NCBI GenBank assembly: GCA_003134655.1
Contig: PLBY01000152.1
Coordinates: 551 to 64,550, forward strand
Direction: 5' to 3'
Source: Acidobacteriaceae bacterium
Lineage (GTDB): Bacteria > Acidobacteriota > Terriglobia > Terriglobales > Acidobacteriaceae
Length of the DNA stretch: 64,000 bases
In this document: positions 25,410-34,138 of the stretch, in pieces
How the letters are laid out: the number at the start of each line of letters is the position of its first letter
Position numbering within the stretch: position 1 is the stretch's first letter
The notes under the pieces: model-generated
Database searches by the model: none
Told to the model about the DNA's origin: nothing
What the model saw: the letters and a program-made list of their open reading frames with translations, nothing else
Program-made: the position numbers and the translations under genes

Positions 25410-25473
25410 TTGTAGCGCCAGCATATCGCCCTCGCGAGTGGAGGCGAGACGCGCCGGGACGGCGGCGCTACGT
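25410..25473. repeat. Palindromic intergenic repeat
   Basis: Outer arms GTAGCGCC (25412-25419) and GGCGCTAC (25464-25471) enclose an inner CTCGCGAG palindrome (25431-25438) and GC-rich segments. It separates the divergent methyltransferase and zinc-ribbon genes, so it may lie in their promoter region. The arrangement resembles REP/BIME-type dispersed repeats of acidobacteria. Confidence 0.5.
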
Positions 25474-25495
25474 CTATGCTACAGTTCTTTTCTTC

Positions 25496-25672
25496 ATGGT
25501 TACACGTCCTCAGAATCCGCAGCCCGAGCAAGATCCGGAACCCGGGTCGCTCTACTGCCCGAATTGCGCGGAAGAAGTAACCGATCCGCTGACGTGCGGA
25601 GATTGTTCGTCCGTCATCTGCAGGCGTTGCGGGACGGCGCTGGAATCATCCGACGAGCTCGGAATCGGATAA
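25496..25672 (+). CDS. Small zinc-ribbon protein
   Basis: 58 aa. Three CxxC pairs, CPNC, CGDC and CRRC, fall within about 30 residues (LYCPNCAEEVTDPLTCGDCS and ICRRCGTALE), enough to hold at least one zinc. The N-terminal 20 residues are Pro/Gln-rich and probably unstructured. Its TAA stop shares one base with the ATG of the downstream permease (TAATG), so the two are translationally coupled. Similar short ribbons are often annotated as hypothetical; a regulatory or protein-binding role is possible. Confidence 0.7.
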   Translation: MVTRPQNPQPEQDPEPGSLYCPNCAEEVTDPLTCGDCSSVICRRCGTALESSDELGIG

Positions 25673-27117
25673 TGGAACCCGCCCCGGTGTTACCGGCCAC
25701 CGATGCACCGCAATCTGGAACATCACCGTCCGACCCAAAACCCTCTCTGGTTCGCGGACTAGGACTGCTCGATTCGGTGTTGCTGCTGGTCAGCGGCATC
25801 ATCGGGTCGTCGATTTTTCTGACGGCGAAAGATATTGCCGGCCCCTTGCCGCAACCTGTGCTGTTTCTGCTGGTATGGGTGTTGGGGGCGTTGATCTCGC
25901 TGTGCGCATGCTTCGCGTTCGCTGAGTTAGGGTCGATGTTCCCTGACTCGGGCGGGCAGTACATCTATCTACGCGAAGCGTTTGGCGATCTGACGGCTTT
26001 TCTTTATGGGTGGATGCTGTTCAGCGTGGCCAATGGCGGGACCATTGCCGCCCTTTCGGTAGCGTCGGCGGCGTACGCCGGACAGGTCTTTCCGATCGTC
26101 TCGCAAGGCCACGTGGTGTTGGCGTTCGCTGGAATTGTGGTGACGCGGGCACATTTGTTAGGGCTGATCCTGATCGCGATTCTGACGTATGTGAATGTCG
26201 TCGGATTGCGCTGGGGCACTCTACTGCAAAACGTTTCCACCTGGACGAAGTTCGCCGCGATGGCGGCGTTCGTGGTGCTGGGATTCGCCATCGGCAAAGG
26301 CCACTGGTCCAACTTCCACTCGGACGGTGTGGGCTTGACTATGGGGCTTGGCCCCGCGCAGTTGATTTCTGCGCTGGGAGTCGGACTGATCGCTGTGTTC
26401 TGGGCATACGACGGGTGGGTATACATCACGTGGGTCGCGGGCGAAGTGAAGGAACCGCGGCGGAATGTTCCCCTGGCAATGGTTCTCGGTGTACTTGCGG
26501 TGGGAGTCATTTACATCGCGATGAATCTGACTTATATGTACGCGCTGCCGCTGAAGGAAATCGCGGTTCACGAGACCATTGCGCACGCGGCGGCCGCGGC
26601 CTTGTTCTCGCCGCGAGCTGCCGTGTGGCTGTCGCTTATGATCGCAGTTTCCTGCTTCAGTGCGGCGGCGACCTGCACGCTCTCGGGCGCGCGGGTATAT
26701 CTCGCGATGGCGCAGGACGGAGTTTTCTTTAAGCGCATGGCGGTGATTCATCCCAAATGGAGGACGCCGGCCTTCAGCCTGATCGGGCAAGGCGTGTGGG
26801 CCGCTGTCCTCACGATCAGCGGACGCTACGACCAGCTCTACACCTACGTGATCTACGGCATGGTGCTGTCGTACACGCTGACGGTGGTCGGCATGTTCCT
26901 GTTGCGCTGGAAGCGGCCGGAGATTCCGCGGCCTTACCGGTGTACAGGATATCCGTGGCTGCCCGCGATTTATGTGCTGATCGGCACGGTGTGGACTTTG
27001 AATACGATCTTCACCCGGCCCACCGAAGCGTTCTGGGGAACGGCCATTGTGCTGATCGGGGTGCCGTTTTATTTGTTCTGGAAGCGAGCGAACCGGAAGG
27101 CTACGGCATTGGAGTAG
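25672..27117 (+). CDS. APC-family amino acid permease
   Basis: 481 aa with about twelve hydrophobic segments. The first helix carries LLLVSGIIGSSIFLTAKDIAG, the G-x-G unwound substrate-binding segment of LAT-type APC transporters, followed by AFAELGSMFPDSGGQYIYLR, which is characteristic of the family. Later segments include WAYDGWVYITWVAGEVKEPRR. Likely moves amino acids across the inner membrane; specificity unknown. Coupled to the zinc-ribbon gene upstream and followed three bases later by the ClpN stub, so these three form an operon with a second permease behind. Confidence 0.9.
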   Translation: MEPAPVLPATDAPQSGTSPSDPKPSLVRGLGLLDSVLLLVSGIIGSSIFLTAKDIAGPLPQPVLFLLVWVLGALISLCACFAFAELGSMFPDSGGQYIYLREAFGDLTAFLYGWMLFSVANGGTIAALSVASAAYAGQVFPIVSQGHVVLAFAGIVVTRAHLLGLILIAILTYVNVVGLRWGTLLQNVSTWTKFAAMAAFVVLGFAIGKGHWSNFHSDGVGLTMGLGPAQLISALGVGLIAVFWAYDGWVYITWVAGEVKEPRRNVPLAMVLGVLAVGVIYIAMNLTYMYALPLKEIAVHETIAHAAAAALFSPRAAVWLSLMIAVSCFSAAATCTLSGARVYLAMAQDGVFFKRMAVIHPKWRTPAFSLIGQGVWAAVLTISGRYDQLYTYVIYGMVLSYTLTVVGMFLLRWKRPEIPRPYRCTGYPWLPAIYVLIGTVWTLNTIFTRPTEAFWGTAIVLIGVPFYLFWKRANRKATALE

Positions 27118-27120
27118 GAC

Positions 27121-27333
27121 ATGTTCGAGCGGTACACGGAGAAAGCGCGGCGCGTGATTTTCTTCGCGCGGTATGAAGCGAGCCAGTTCGGCTCCCCGGT
27201 CATTGAGACCGAGCACTTGCTTCTAGGCATCTTACGCGATGACGCACGCATTACGCGCCTGCTTCCCGCAGGCGCTCCCGAGACCATACGGGCGCAGATC
27301 GACGCGCGAATCGAGATCCGAGATATTACTTAG
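27121..27333 (+). CDS. Short Clp N-terminal-domain protein (single repeat)
   Basis: 70 aa. MFERYTEKARRVIFFARYEA, then ETEHLLLGILRDDARITRLL, is the first half of the ClpA/ClpC N-terminal domain; full domains have two such repeats over about 145 aa. After the TAG, the same frame continues with LALSPCRGRAAVLF and then a TGA, faintly like the start of the second repeat. The gene may therefore be a truncated remnant, or a stand-alone half-domain adaptor of the ClpS/ClpN kind. No AAA+ partner is nearby. Confidence 0.7.
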   Translation: MFERYTEKARRVIFFARYEASQFGSPVIETEHLLLGILRDDARITRLLPAGAPETIRAQIDARIEIRDIT

Positions 27334-27417
27334 CTCGCACTTTCGCCTTGCCGTGGACGCGCCGCAGTGTTATTCCTCTTCTTCTCGCTCGCGTGAGGCT
27401 GACCCCGGGACACGCCA

Positions 27418-28899
27418 TTGGCAGAATCCAACCCGAAGCAGGACAAAGACAAAGTCAGTTTCCTCTCGCCCGGCGTTTCCATCGCCGACGTAGAGAACCC
27501 CAATCGCCCGCGGCAGGTGATGGGATTCCGCGACCTGGTGCTGTTCTATGTGATCACCGGCATCAGTCTGCGCTGGATCGCGACGGCGGCTGCGGCGGGG
27601 CCAAGTTCGATCGTGATCTGGGTTGGGGCGTGGCTTTGCTTCTACACTCCGCTGGCACTGTCAGTGCTGGAACTTTCGTCGCGCTATCCGAATGAGGGCG
27701 GCCTTTATGTCTGGAGCAAGCGCGCGTTTGGAGATTTTTCGGGCTTCATGTCGGCGTGGACGTACTGGACCAGCAATCTGCCGTACTTCCCTGCCGTGCT
27801 CTACTTCGCGGCCAGCAATGTATTGTTCATGCGGCAGGCCAGCTGGGAACACCTCTCGGGGAACGCGACGTTCTACATAGTTTTCTCTCTGCTCACACTG
27901 AGCGCGGCCACGCTGTTGAATATCGTGGGACTCGATGTCGGCAAGTGGCTGCATAACGTCGGCGCGATCGCGATGTGGATTCCGGTGGGAATCGTCATCG
28001 TGATGGGATTTGTGGCGTGGCACCGCTTCGGATCGGCGACTTCGTTCACACTGCATTCCATGATTCCCAGCACACATTTCAATGACATCATTTTCTGGTC
28101 GGTGCTGACGTTTGCATTTGGCGGGTGCGAGACGGCGTCGTTCATGGGGGAGGAGATCAAGAACGCGCGGCGCACGATTCCTCTCGCGCTCTTGTCGGGC
28201 GGAGTAACGGTCACGATCTGCTACATCCTGGGGACGGTTTGCGTGCTGCTGGCGCTACCTTCGAGCGAGGTCAACAGCCTACAGGGACTGGTGCAGGCGG
28301 TGTCGAAAACCGCGTCGCGCGTGGGATATCCAGGAGTCTTGCCGCTGGCGGCGTTTCTGATTGCGCTCAGCAATATTGGCGCAGCGGGAGCTTATCTGGC
28401 GGCGGTGGCGCGGCTTCCGTTTGTCGCCGGGTTGGATCGTTTTTTGCCGCCGGCGTTTGGCGCGTTGCATCCGAAATGGAAGACGCCGTGGGTGGCTTTG
28501 CTGACGCAGTTTGTTCTCGGGGTTGTTTTTATTTTTCTTGGGCAGGCGGGCACCAGCGTAAAAGGGGCTTACGACGTTCTGGTCAGCATGGGAGTGATTA
28601 CCTACTTCATTCCCTATCTATATTTGTTCGCGGCGATGATCAAGCTGCAGCGTGAACCTGCAGGGGCAGATGTGATTCGAGTGCCAGGTGGATCGGCTGT
28701 GGCGAAACTAGTGGCGACCGTGGGATTTATCACAACAGCACTGACGATCGCGCTGTCGCTGGTTCCTCAACCGGATGAGCCGAACAAGCCGCTGGCGATG
28801 TTCAAAGTGATCGGAGGGACTGGAGCGTTGGTGCTGATTGGGACTTGGATCTACTGGGCGGGAAAGCGGCGGGCAGTGAGAGGTGCGCTTACAGCCTAA
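27418..28899 (+). CDS. APC-family amino acid permease (second copy)
   Basis: 493 aa from a TTG start. About twelve membrane segments with DLVLFYVITGISLRWIATAA at helix 1 and ALSVLELSSRYPNEGGLYVW at helix 2, a pattern of the glutamate:GABA antiporter-like branch of the APC superfamily. FWSVLTFAFGGCETASFMGE and KNARRTIPLAL correspond to helix 6 and the following loop. It is only distantly similar to the permease at 25672, so this is not a recent duplication. Specificity unknown. Ends at a large palindromic repeat. Confidence 0.88.
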   Translation: MAESNPKQDKDKVSFLSPGVSIADVENPNRPRQVMGFRDLVLFYVITGISLRWIATAAAAGPSSIVIWVGAWLCFYTPLALSVLELSSRYPNEGGLYVWSKRAFGDFSGFMSAWTYWTSNLPYFPAVLYFAASNVLFMRQASWEHLSGNATFYIVFSLLTLSAATLLNIVGLDVGKWLHNVGAIAMWIPVGIVIVMGFVAWHRFGSATSFTLHSMIPSTHFNDIIFWSVLTFAFGGCETASFMGEEIKNARRTIPLALLSGGVTVTICYILGTVCVLLALPSSEVNSLQGLVQAVSKTASRVGYPGVLPLAAFLIALSNIGAAGAYLAAVARLPFVAGLDRFLPPAFGALHPKWKTPWVALLTQFVLGVVFIFLGQAGTSVKGAYDVLVSMGVITYFIPYLYLFAAMIKLQREPAGADVIRVPGGSAVAKLVATVGFITTALTIALSLVPQPDEPNKPLAMFKVIGGTGALVLIGTWIYWAGKRRAVRGALTA

Positions 28900-28917
28900 C
28901 AAGACTTGAGACAGAGC

Positions 28918-29049
28918 TATGTGGGGACAGCCGCCATCGGCTGTCCAGCGAGCGAAGCTCGCTTTCGTGCGAACCATTCAGCGGCAAGATCGAGGACCCC
29001 CAGCCGGGCTGCGCCCGGCGGGACAGCCGAAGTCGGCTGTCCCCACATA
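28918..29049. repeat. Compound BIME-like palindromic element
   Basis: A perfect 16-bp inverted pair (28918-28933 and 29034-29049) bounds 132 bases. Each end is also a self-contained 22-nt hairpin (GGACAGCCG/CGGCTGTCC; 28925-28946 and 29021-29042), so the two copies are in opposite orientation. Two more hairpins lie between them: AGCGAGC/GCTCGCT (28947-28963) and CCGGGC/GCCCGG (29004-29018). It fills the gap between two convergent genes and could stop transcription from both sides. Confidence 0.8.
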
Positions 29050-29055
29050 AACCAT

Positions 29056-30252
29056 TTACGCAGGTGTGGCAGTCTTACGTGGAGGATTGAAGAACGGAAG
29101 GTTCGTCACCTTCACGTTCGTTTTCAGGCGGATGGCTTCGATCGTGATCTCCATCTGGAGCGGGGTTCCCGGCTTCGCGTACTCGGTCTCGACGCTGGCC
29201 AGTGCGATCAACTTCTTCAGGATCGGGGACCAACTGGTGGTGGTGGCCTTGCCGGCCTGCTTGTCTCCCGCGTACACGGGGACGGCGACGCGCGAGGCCT
29301 GCGACGGGGCGGCCGGAGTGAGACCATAGCGCTCGTAGAGCTGATCGACGTCGGTCCAATCGACTTCCAAGCCTACTAATTGGCGCGGGACACCGCGCTT
29401 CGCGTCTTGCTCGAGGGCTTTCTTGCCGATGAAGTTTTCTTTCTCGAGGTGAACCATCTTGGCGAAGCCCAGTTCGTAGGGCGAGAACTTCTGCGACGGG
29501 ATCAGCGCCTTCTTGGAACTGGTGTAGTCGACTTCGATGAGCAGCAGCCCAGCTTCCACGCGAGCAACGTCGAGCGCCAGCATGCCGGCCGCGTGCAGAT
29601 CGAATTGCTTCCCCTTGTCGGCGAGGGCGTCCCAGACTTTTACGGCGTCGTTCCAGGGCATCCAGATTTCGTATCCCAGATCGCCGGTGTAACCGGTGCG
29701 CGAAATGTCGACGGGCACTCCGGCGATTTTGCCGCGGGTAACGCGAAAATATTTCAAATTGGCGATGTCGGCGTCGGCAACAGCTTTCAGCAGCTTGGCT
29801 GATGTAGGACCTTGCAGGGCCAACGCTGCGACTTTCTCGGAAATGTCTTCGACCTGCACGTCCATGTTGAGGCCGTTCTGGCGGAACCAGCGGAGGCTGG
29901 GGTCAGCAGCCGTCCAGCGATAGACGTTTTCTTCGAGACGCGAGATGGTGCCGTCGTCGATGACCTTGCCCTCTTCATCGCACCAGCAGCAATAGATCAC
30001 CTGGCCCACTTTGACTTTGTTGATGTCGCGAGTGATGACGCGGTTCACGAGGCGGGTCGCGTCTTTACCGGTAATCAGATATTTGTAGAGCGGCGAGATG
30101 TCTATGAGCGCGGCCGCGTTGCGAATGGCGTTGTACTCATGCTCGTGATGAACTTCGTACACGCTCACGGTGTAGTAGCCGGACCATTCCCGATAGTTCA
30201 GGCTGTGGCACAAGGGAAAAGTGCGCTCGTGAAATGCAGTTCCAATTGGCAA
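29056..30252 (-). CDS. GcvT-like aminomethyltransferase family protein
   Basis: 398 aa, TTG start. N-terminal folate-binding region with AALIDISPLYKYLITGKDAT, GQVIYCCWCDEEGKVIDDGT, ALQGPTSAKLL and ISRTGYTGDLGYEIW, all hallmarks of the GcvT/YgfZ superfamily, then LALDVARVEAGLLLIEVDY and a GcvT C-terminal barrel domain. GcvT is the T-protein of the glycine cleavage system, but gcvH and gcvP are absent here and the sequence differs from housekeeping GcvT. It may instead be a folate-dependent demethylase/methyltransferase of the DMGDH/sarcosine group. No glycine riboswitch was seen upstream. Confidence 0.8.
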   Translation of the reverse strand: MPIGTAFHERTFPLCHSLNYREWSGYYTVSVYEVHHEHEYNAIRNAAALIDISPLYKYLITGKDATRLVNRVITRDINKVKVGQVIYCCWCDEEGKVIDDGTISRLEENVYRWTAADPSLRWFRQNGLNMDVQVEDISEKVAALALQGPTSAKLLKAVADADIANLKYFRVTRGKIAGVPVDISRTGYTGDLGYEIWMPWNDAVKVWDALADKGKQFDLHAAGMLALDVARVEAGLLLIEVDYTSSKKALIPSQKFSPYELGFAKMVHLEKENFIGKKALEQDAKRGVPRQLVGLEVDWTDVDQLYERYGLTPAAPSQASRVAVPVYAGDKQAGKATTTSWSPILKKLIALASVETEYAKPGTPLQMEITIEAIRLKTNVKVTNLPFFNPPRKTATPA

Positions 30253-30307
30253 GGTAAGGGCCCTCGACGGCTATTTTAGCCGAAGCGGGATTATAGATCG
30301 ATGAACC

Positions 30308-32236
30308 TCAGCTTCCAAAGCCAGACAGTTTGGGCTCCTGCGCAGGCCGATCGAAATCCGCCCCATCTGGGGACTGACCGTGCCACTCGCTGATGTGTTG
30401 CAGAGCCTGGGCCAGCGTAGACACGACGGCGTCAGGGCGCGCGCTGCCAAAGCGATCGAGAGCCTTGTTCCGATCGCCGCTATAGCCCCAGATTCCGGCC
30501 AGAACCTTGATCTCCGGCAGGTGCAGTCGAACCCTCTGGCAGATCGAAGCGGCTTGTGCGAAAGCAAATGGCGGCAGGGCCGAGATGCAGATCACATCCT
30601 GCGGCTCGGGAGGAAGGTGCTCCACAATGTCTTCGAACTTGGACTCCACCGGCAATGAAATCACTCCGTGGCCAGCACACTCCAGCAACTGAGCCAGCAT
30701 GGAAGAGGTAATCTCATCAGCCTGGTCGTTGGCCGCCAGACAGAAGATGCGCATGGCCGACGGCGCGGGCTCGGAGTGACTGGCCACCGGCGCCACCGGC
30801 GCTTTGTTCGACATCCAGCGCCGAATCAGCCGTCGGGGCTTGGGCACCTTGTCCTCGTGACGGTGGACCGCCAATTCAGAGACGATCTCGCTGGTGCTGA
30901 GAAAAAGAAACGACTCGCGTGTCTCGTCCAGCCCGCCTTTGTGGCGGTCCTGTTCCGCCAAAGCCAAGGCCGGGATCAGCACCTGGTCATAAAGACTCTC
31001 GAGCGAGTGAGACTTCAGGAAATTCATCGCGATGCCACGAGCGTCTTCCTGGTCCAAGGCCAGCAGACGCTGGTAGAACTGCGCTTCGACCGAAAGAGCG
31101 CTTTCATCCCCCAACAGAACGTGGAGAAACGACATGCGCGGCACGTAACGTCCCAGCACAATCGCGCACACCGTCAACGGAATCGCCAGCACTAATCCTG
31201 CCCATCCCCACAGCATCGTCCAGAACACGGTGGTCACCAGCAACGCGAGCGCTGAGATTCCGGTGTGCGCGCCATACAACCAGGGCTCCACGACATTGGA
31301 AGCGACCAAGTCCAGAAGGGCAAACAGCAGCACGACAAGCACTGGCGGTCCCCAGCCGTGGAACAAAGCCAGAGCCAGAACCAGAGGGAAAGCGGTCGCC
31401 GCCAGCGCGCCCACATACGGAACAATACGGAACAGCCCAGCAATAACGCCCCAGAGCACGGCATTGGGGACTCCAATCAGAAACAACCCAATTCCGAAAC
31501 AAAGGCCATAGCAAGCATTCACGACAAACTGCATCAGCAGATACCGGCTGATGCGCTGCCCCGCGTCGTCTAACGCGAGGGTCATGGCGTGCAACTGTGC
31601 CACTCCCGCAAGACGGAGGAAGCGGTCACGAAGGTCTTCCCGCTTAATCAGAATAAAGACGGTGAAAATTACCACCATGCCGCCGGTCCCAAGCGGCTTG
31701 AGCAGCGGGCTCAACAACTGGCCGAGGTATCGCAAGCCAGTAGCCGAAGGCGTGATGATTTGTACCGGGACCGCCGAGTCCGCCTGCGGCGCGCCAGCTT
31801 TCAGCGTTGCCGACGCCTGCGGACCCGTCTGCGCCGGGCGAGTAGTCGACGACTCGACAAACTCGGCATCAATTTCCTTCACGCTCACGGCGGCGCGCCC
31901 CAACGCACTTTCGGGCGCTAGATGAAGAGCCTCAATCTTGTTGCGAATGTTCTGCCGGTACTTGGGAAGATCACTGGCCACCTGCAGCAACTGGCCAGAT
32001 ACAACCCAGCCCATCTCGCCCACGACTGCCGCGGAAACCAGCATCACGACCGCCACGGCCAGCACGCGACTCATGCGCAATCGCTGCAGCCACGTCACCA
32101 TCGGGGCGAGCAAGAAGTTGAGCGTCAGGGCGAGCGCGAGGGGAATCAGCACAGCGCGCGCAAAATAAAGAATCAGGATCACGACGGCCAACCAGATCAG
32201 CGGGCTTAACGTCGAAGTTTCCTGGCGGCGGCTCAT
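30308..32236 (-). CDS. AI-2E/PerM family transporter with C-terminal B12-binding-like domain
   Basis: 642 aa. Residues about 10-365 form the AI-2E/PerM transporter: opening helices (LIWLAVVILILYFARAVLIP), a periplasmic loop rich in Ala/Pro, FRIVPYVGALAATAFPLVLA and LWGWAGLVLAIPLTVCAIVL. These are about 350 aa in classical members. Here a further 270 residues follow: a helical linker (about 370-500) and a Rossmann-like region (about 510-625; RIFCLAANDQADEITSSMLA, VICISALPPFAFAQA, IKVLAGIWGYSGDRNKALD) that resembles a cobalamin-binding fold but lacks the DxHxxG motif. Cytosolic sensory or regulatory role inferred. Confidence 0.78.
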   Translation of the reverse strand: MSRRQETSTLSPLIWLAVVILILYFARAVLIPLALALTLNFLLAPMVTWLQRLRMSRVLAVAVVMLVSAAVVGEMGWVVSGQLLQVASDLPKYRQNIRNKIEALHLAPESALGRAAVSVKEIDAEFVESSTTRPAQTGPQASATLKAGAPQADSAVPVQIITPSATGLRYLGQLLSPLLKPLGTGGMVVIFTVFILIKREDLRDRFLRLAGVAQLHAMTLALDDAGQRISRYLLMQFVVNACYGLCFGIGLFLIGVPNAVLWGVIAGLFRIVPYVGALAATAFPLVLALALFHGWGPPVLVVLLFALLDLVASNVVEPWLYGAHTGISALALLVTTVFWTMLWGWAGLVLAIPLTVCAIVLGRYVPRMSFLHVLLGDESALSVEAQFYQRLLALDQEDARGIAMNFLKSHSLESLYDQVLIPALALAEQDRHKGGLDETRESFLFLSTSEIVSELAVHRHEDKVPKPRRLIRRWMSNKAPVAPVASHSEPAPSAMRIFCLAANDQADEITSSMLAQLLECAGHGVISLPVESKFEDIVEHLPPEPQDVICISALPPFAFAQAASICQRVRLHLPEIKVLAGIWGYSGDRNKALDRFGSARPDAVVSTLAQALQHISEWHGQSPDGADFDRPAQEPKLSGFGS

Positions 32237-32489
32237 GTGCTCTGCGAGAATACTCCAAAACGCTGAATACTAGCGGACAAAATCACGCTTCTCCATTAGA
32301 ATGACAGTTCGCGTTCCCATCGATCATGCCCTCGACGTTGCCAACCTTGTGGAGTCTCCTGAGAAGCTGGACTGTGCTTCCTTCCGGACTCTAGCAAGGA
32401 CAAGGCTGGTCTTCCCTCTTTCCCGTTGTGCTCTGGAGCGCAGCGGAATGTTTCCTGAACTGATTCCACCAAATGCAGCGATACGCACC

Positions 32490-32498
32490 TGCTACAAT
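32490..32498 (+). promoter_or_regulatory. Putative extended -10 of the oxidoreductase operon
   Basis: TGCTACAAT combines the TG of an extended -10 with TACAAT (five of six matches), 34 bases before the ATG at 32533. No good -35 was found. The rest of the 296-base divergent gap (32237-32532) shows no ORF I can support. Confidence 0.4.
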
Positions 32499-32532
32499 CC
32501 GTGCGATTCCGCGCTGAGAGTTGAAGACAAAT

Positions 32533-34137
32533 ATGGCTGGTTCTAACGGATCGAAATACGATGTGATCGTAATCGGCGGTGGCCATAATGGCCTGGTCAA
32601 TGCTGCCTATCTACAGCGCGCGGGCAAGAAGGTGCTGGTGCTGGAACGCCGCCATGTGCTGGGCGGCGCGGCTTGCACGGAAGAGATTGTGCCGGGATTC
32701 AAGTTCTCGGTGTGCTCGTACGTCGTGTCGCTGCTGCGGCCGGAGATTATTCGCGATCTCGATCTTCCCCGCCACGGGCTGGAGATTCTTCCGCTCGACG
32801 GCACATTTACACCGATGCCCAGCGGAGATTATCTGTGGCGCGTGAACGATCATGGCAAGACTCACCGCGAGATTGCCCGGCACTCGCGCGTTGATGCCGA
32901 GGCTTATGACGAGTTTGGCAAGGCGATGCAGGCGATGTGCCGGTTCGTGAAGCCGATCCTGAGCATGGTGCCGCCAGATCCAACGACGCTGAATCCGCGC
33001 GAACTGATGAAGCTTCTGTTCATCGGGCGGCGCTTCCAGGGCATGTCGAGCTACGACAAGTACAACCAGGTGCAACTCATGACCATGAGCGCCATTGATT
33101 TCCTCGATCAATGGTTCGAAACCGACGTGCTCAAGGCCACGATGTCGGCCTCGGGGATTATCGGCACGTTCCTGGGCGTTCGCTCTCCTGGGACGGCGTA
33201 TGTTTTGCTGCACCACTACATGGGGGAGATTGATGGAGCGTTCCGCGCGTGGGGATTTGCTCGGGGAGGCACAGGCGCGATTTCGAATGCGATCGCCGAC
33301 GCCGCGCGCGAGGCGGGCGTGGAGATCCGCACCCAGTCGGGTATTTCTGAGATCATCGTGAAGAACGGCAGGGCTAAGGGCGTGGTTCTTTCCAACAGGG
33401 ATGAGATTTACGCCGATGTGGTTTCTTCCAGCGTCGATCCGCGGCTCACGTTTACCAAGTTCATGGGCGCCGAGCATCTTCCCGGTGACTTTCTGGAGGA
33501 AATCAATCGATATAAGTTCCGCGGATCGTCGGGCAAGGTGAACATGGCGCTCGATGGGCTGCCGAACTTCAAGTGCATGCCCGGACCGGGCGCGCATTTG
33601 CGGGGCGCAATTTCGATTTCGCCTTCGGTCGAGTATATGGAGCGGGCTTATGACGACGCGAAGTACGGCAACTTCTCGAAGCGGCCGTATATCGACATGG
33701 TGATTCCGTCGCTGACCGATCCTTCGGTCGCGCCTCCGGGAAAACATGTGCTGTCGTGCTTTGTGCAGTACGCGCCTTACAAGTTGCGTCCAGGGCTTAC
33801 CTGGGATGATCAGAAGGAAGCCTTCGGCGACACCGTGGTGAACACCATCGCCGAGTACGCGCCGAACATCAAGGATCTGATCCTTCACAAGCAGGTGATC
33901 ACTCCACTCGATCTGGAACGTGAGTGGGGGCTGAGCGAGGGCAACATCTTCCAAGGGGAGCTTTCGCTGGAGCAACTGTTCTTCCTGCGTCCCGTGCCGG
34001 GCTGGGCACAGTACCGGACGCCGATCAAGAACCTTTACATGTGCGGATCGGCGACGCATCCGGGCGGCGGCATTATGGGCGCGAACGGGCGACTGGCGGC
34101 GCTGGAGATTCTGAAAGACATCAAGGGGGCGGCATAG
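32533..34137 (+). CDS. FAD-dependent oxidoreductase, PYROXD2/phytoene-desaturase-like (copy 1)
   Basis: 534 aa from ATG 32533; a TTG four codons upstream is less likely. N-terminal dinucleotide-binding motif DVIVIGGGHNGLVNAAYL, then VLVLERRHVLGGAACTEE. Central segments include RGGTGAISNAIADAAREAGV and KVNMALDGLPNF, and the C-terminus has the FAD-contacting LYMCGSATHPGGGIMGANGR. Architecture fits the CrtI/PYROXD2 superfamily. The substrate is unknown; no carotenoid genes are nearby, so a desaturase role is not supported. A paralogue begins one base after its stop. Confidence 0.88.
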   Translation: MAGSNGSKYDVIVIGGGHNGLVNAAYLQRAGKKVLVLERRHVLGGAACTEEIVPGFKFSVCSYVVSLLRPEIIRDLDLPRHGLEILPLDGTFTPMPSGDYLWRVNDHGKTHREIARHSRVDAEAYDEFGKAMQAMCRFVKPILSMVPPDPTTLNPRELMKLLFIGRRFQGMSSYDKYNQVQLMTMSAIDFLDQWFETDVLKATMSASGIIGTFLGVRSPGTAYVLLHHYMGEIDGAFRAWGFARGGTGAISNAIADAAREAGVEIRTQSGISEIIVKNGRAKGVVLSNRDEIYADVVSSSVDPRLTFTKFMGAEHLPGDFLEEINRYKFRGSSGKVNMALDGLPNFKCMPGPGAHLRGAISISPSVEYMERAYDDAKYGNFSKRPYIDMVIPSLTDPSVAPPGKHVLSCFVQYAPYKLRPGLTWDDQKEAFGDTVVNTIAEYAPNIKDLILHKQVITPLDLEREWGLSEGNIFQGELSLEQLFFLRPVPGWAQYRTPIKNLYMCGSATHPGGGIMGANGRLAALEILKDIKGAA

Positions 34138-34138
34138 C

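Noticed and set aside
25672..28899. Recent tandem duplication of the two APC permeases
   Set aside because: They share only superfamily features; the helix 1-2 motifs differ clearly.
29056..30252. Housekeeping glycine cleavage T-protein (gcvT) assignment
   Set aside because: No gcvH or gcvP neighbours and the sequence looks like a divergent aminomethyltransferase-family member, so no symbol was given.
30253..30307. Glycine riboswitch before the GcvT-like gene
   Set aside because: Only 55 bases with one small CGGCTA/TAGCCG hairpin; no tandem aptamer cores.
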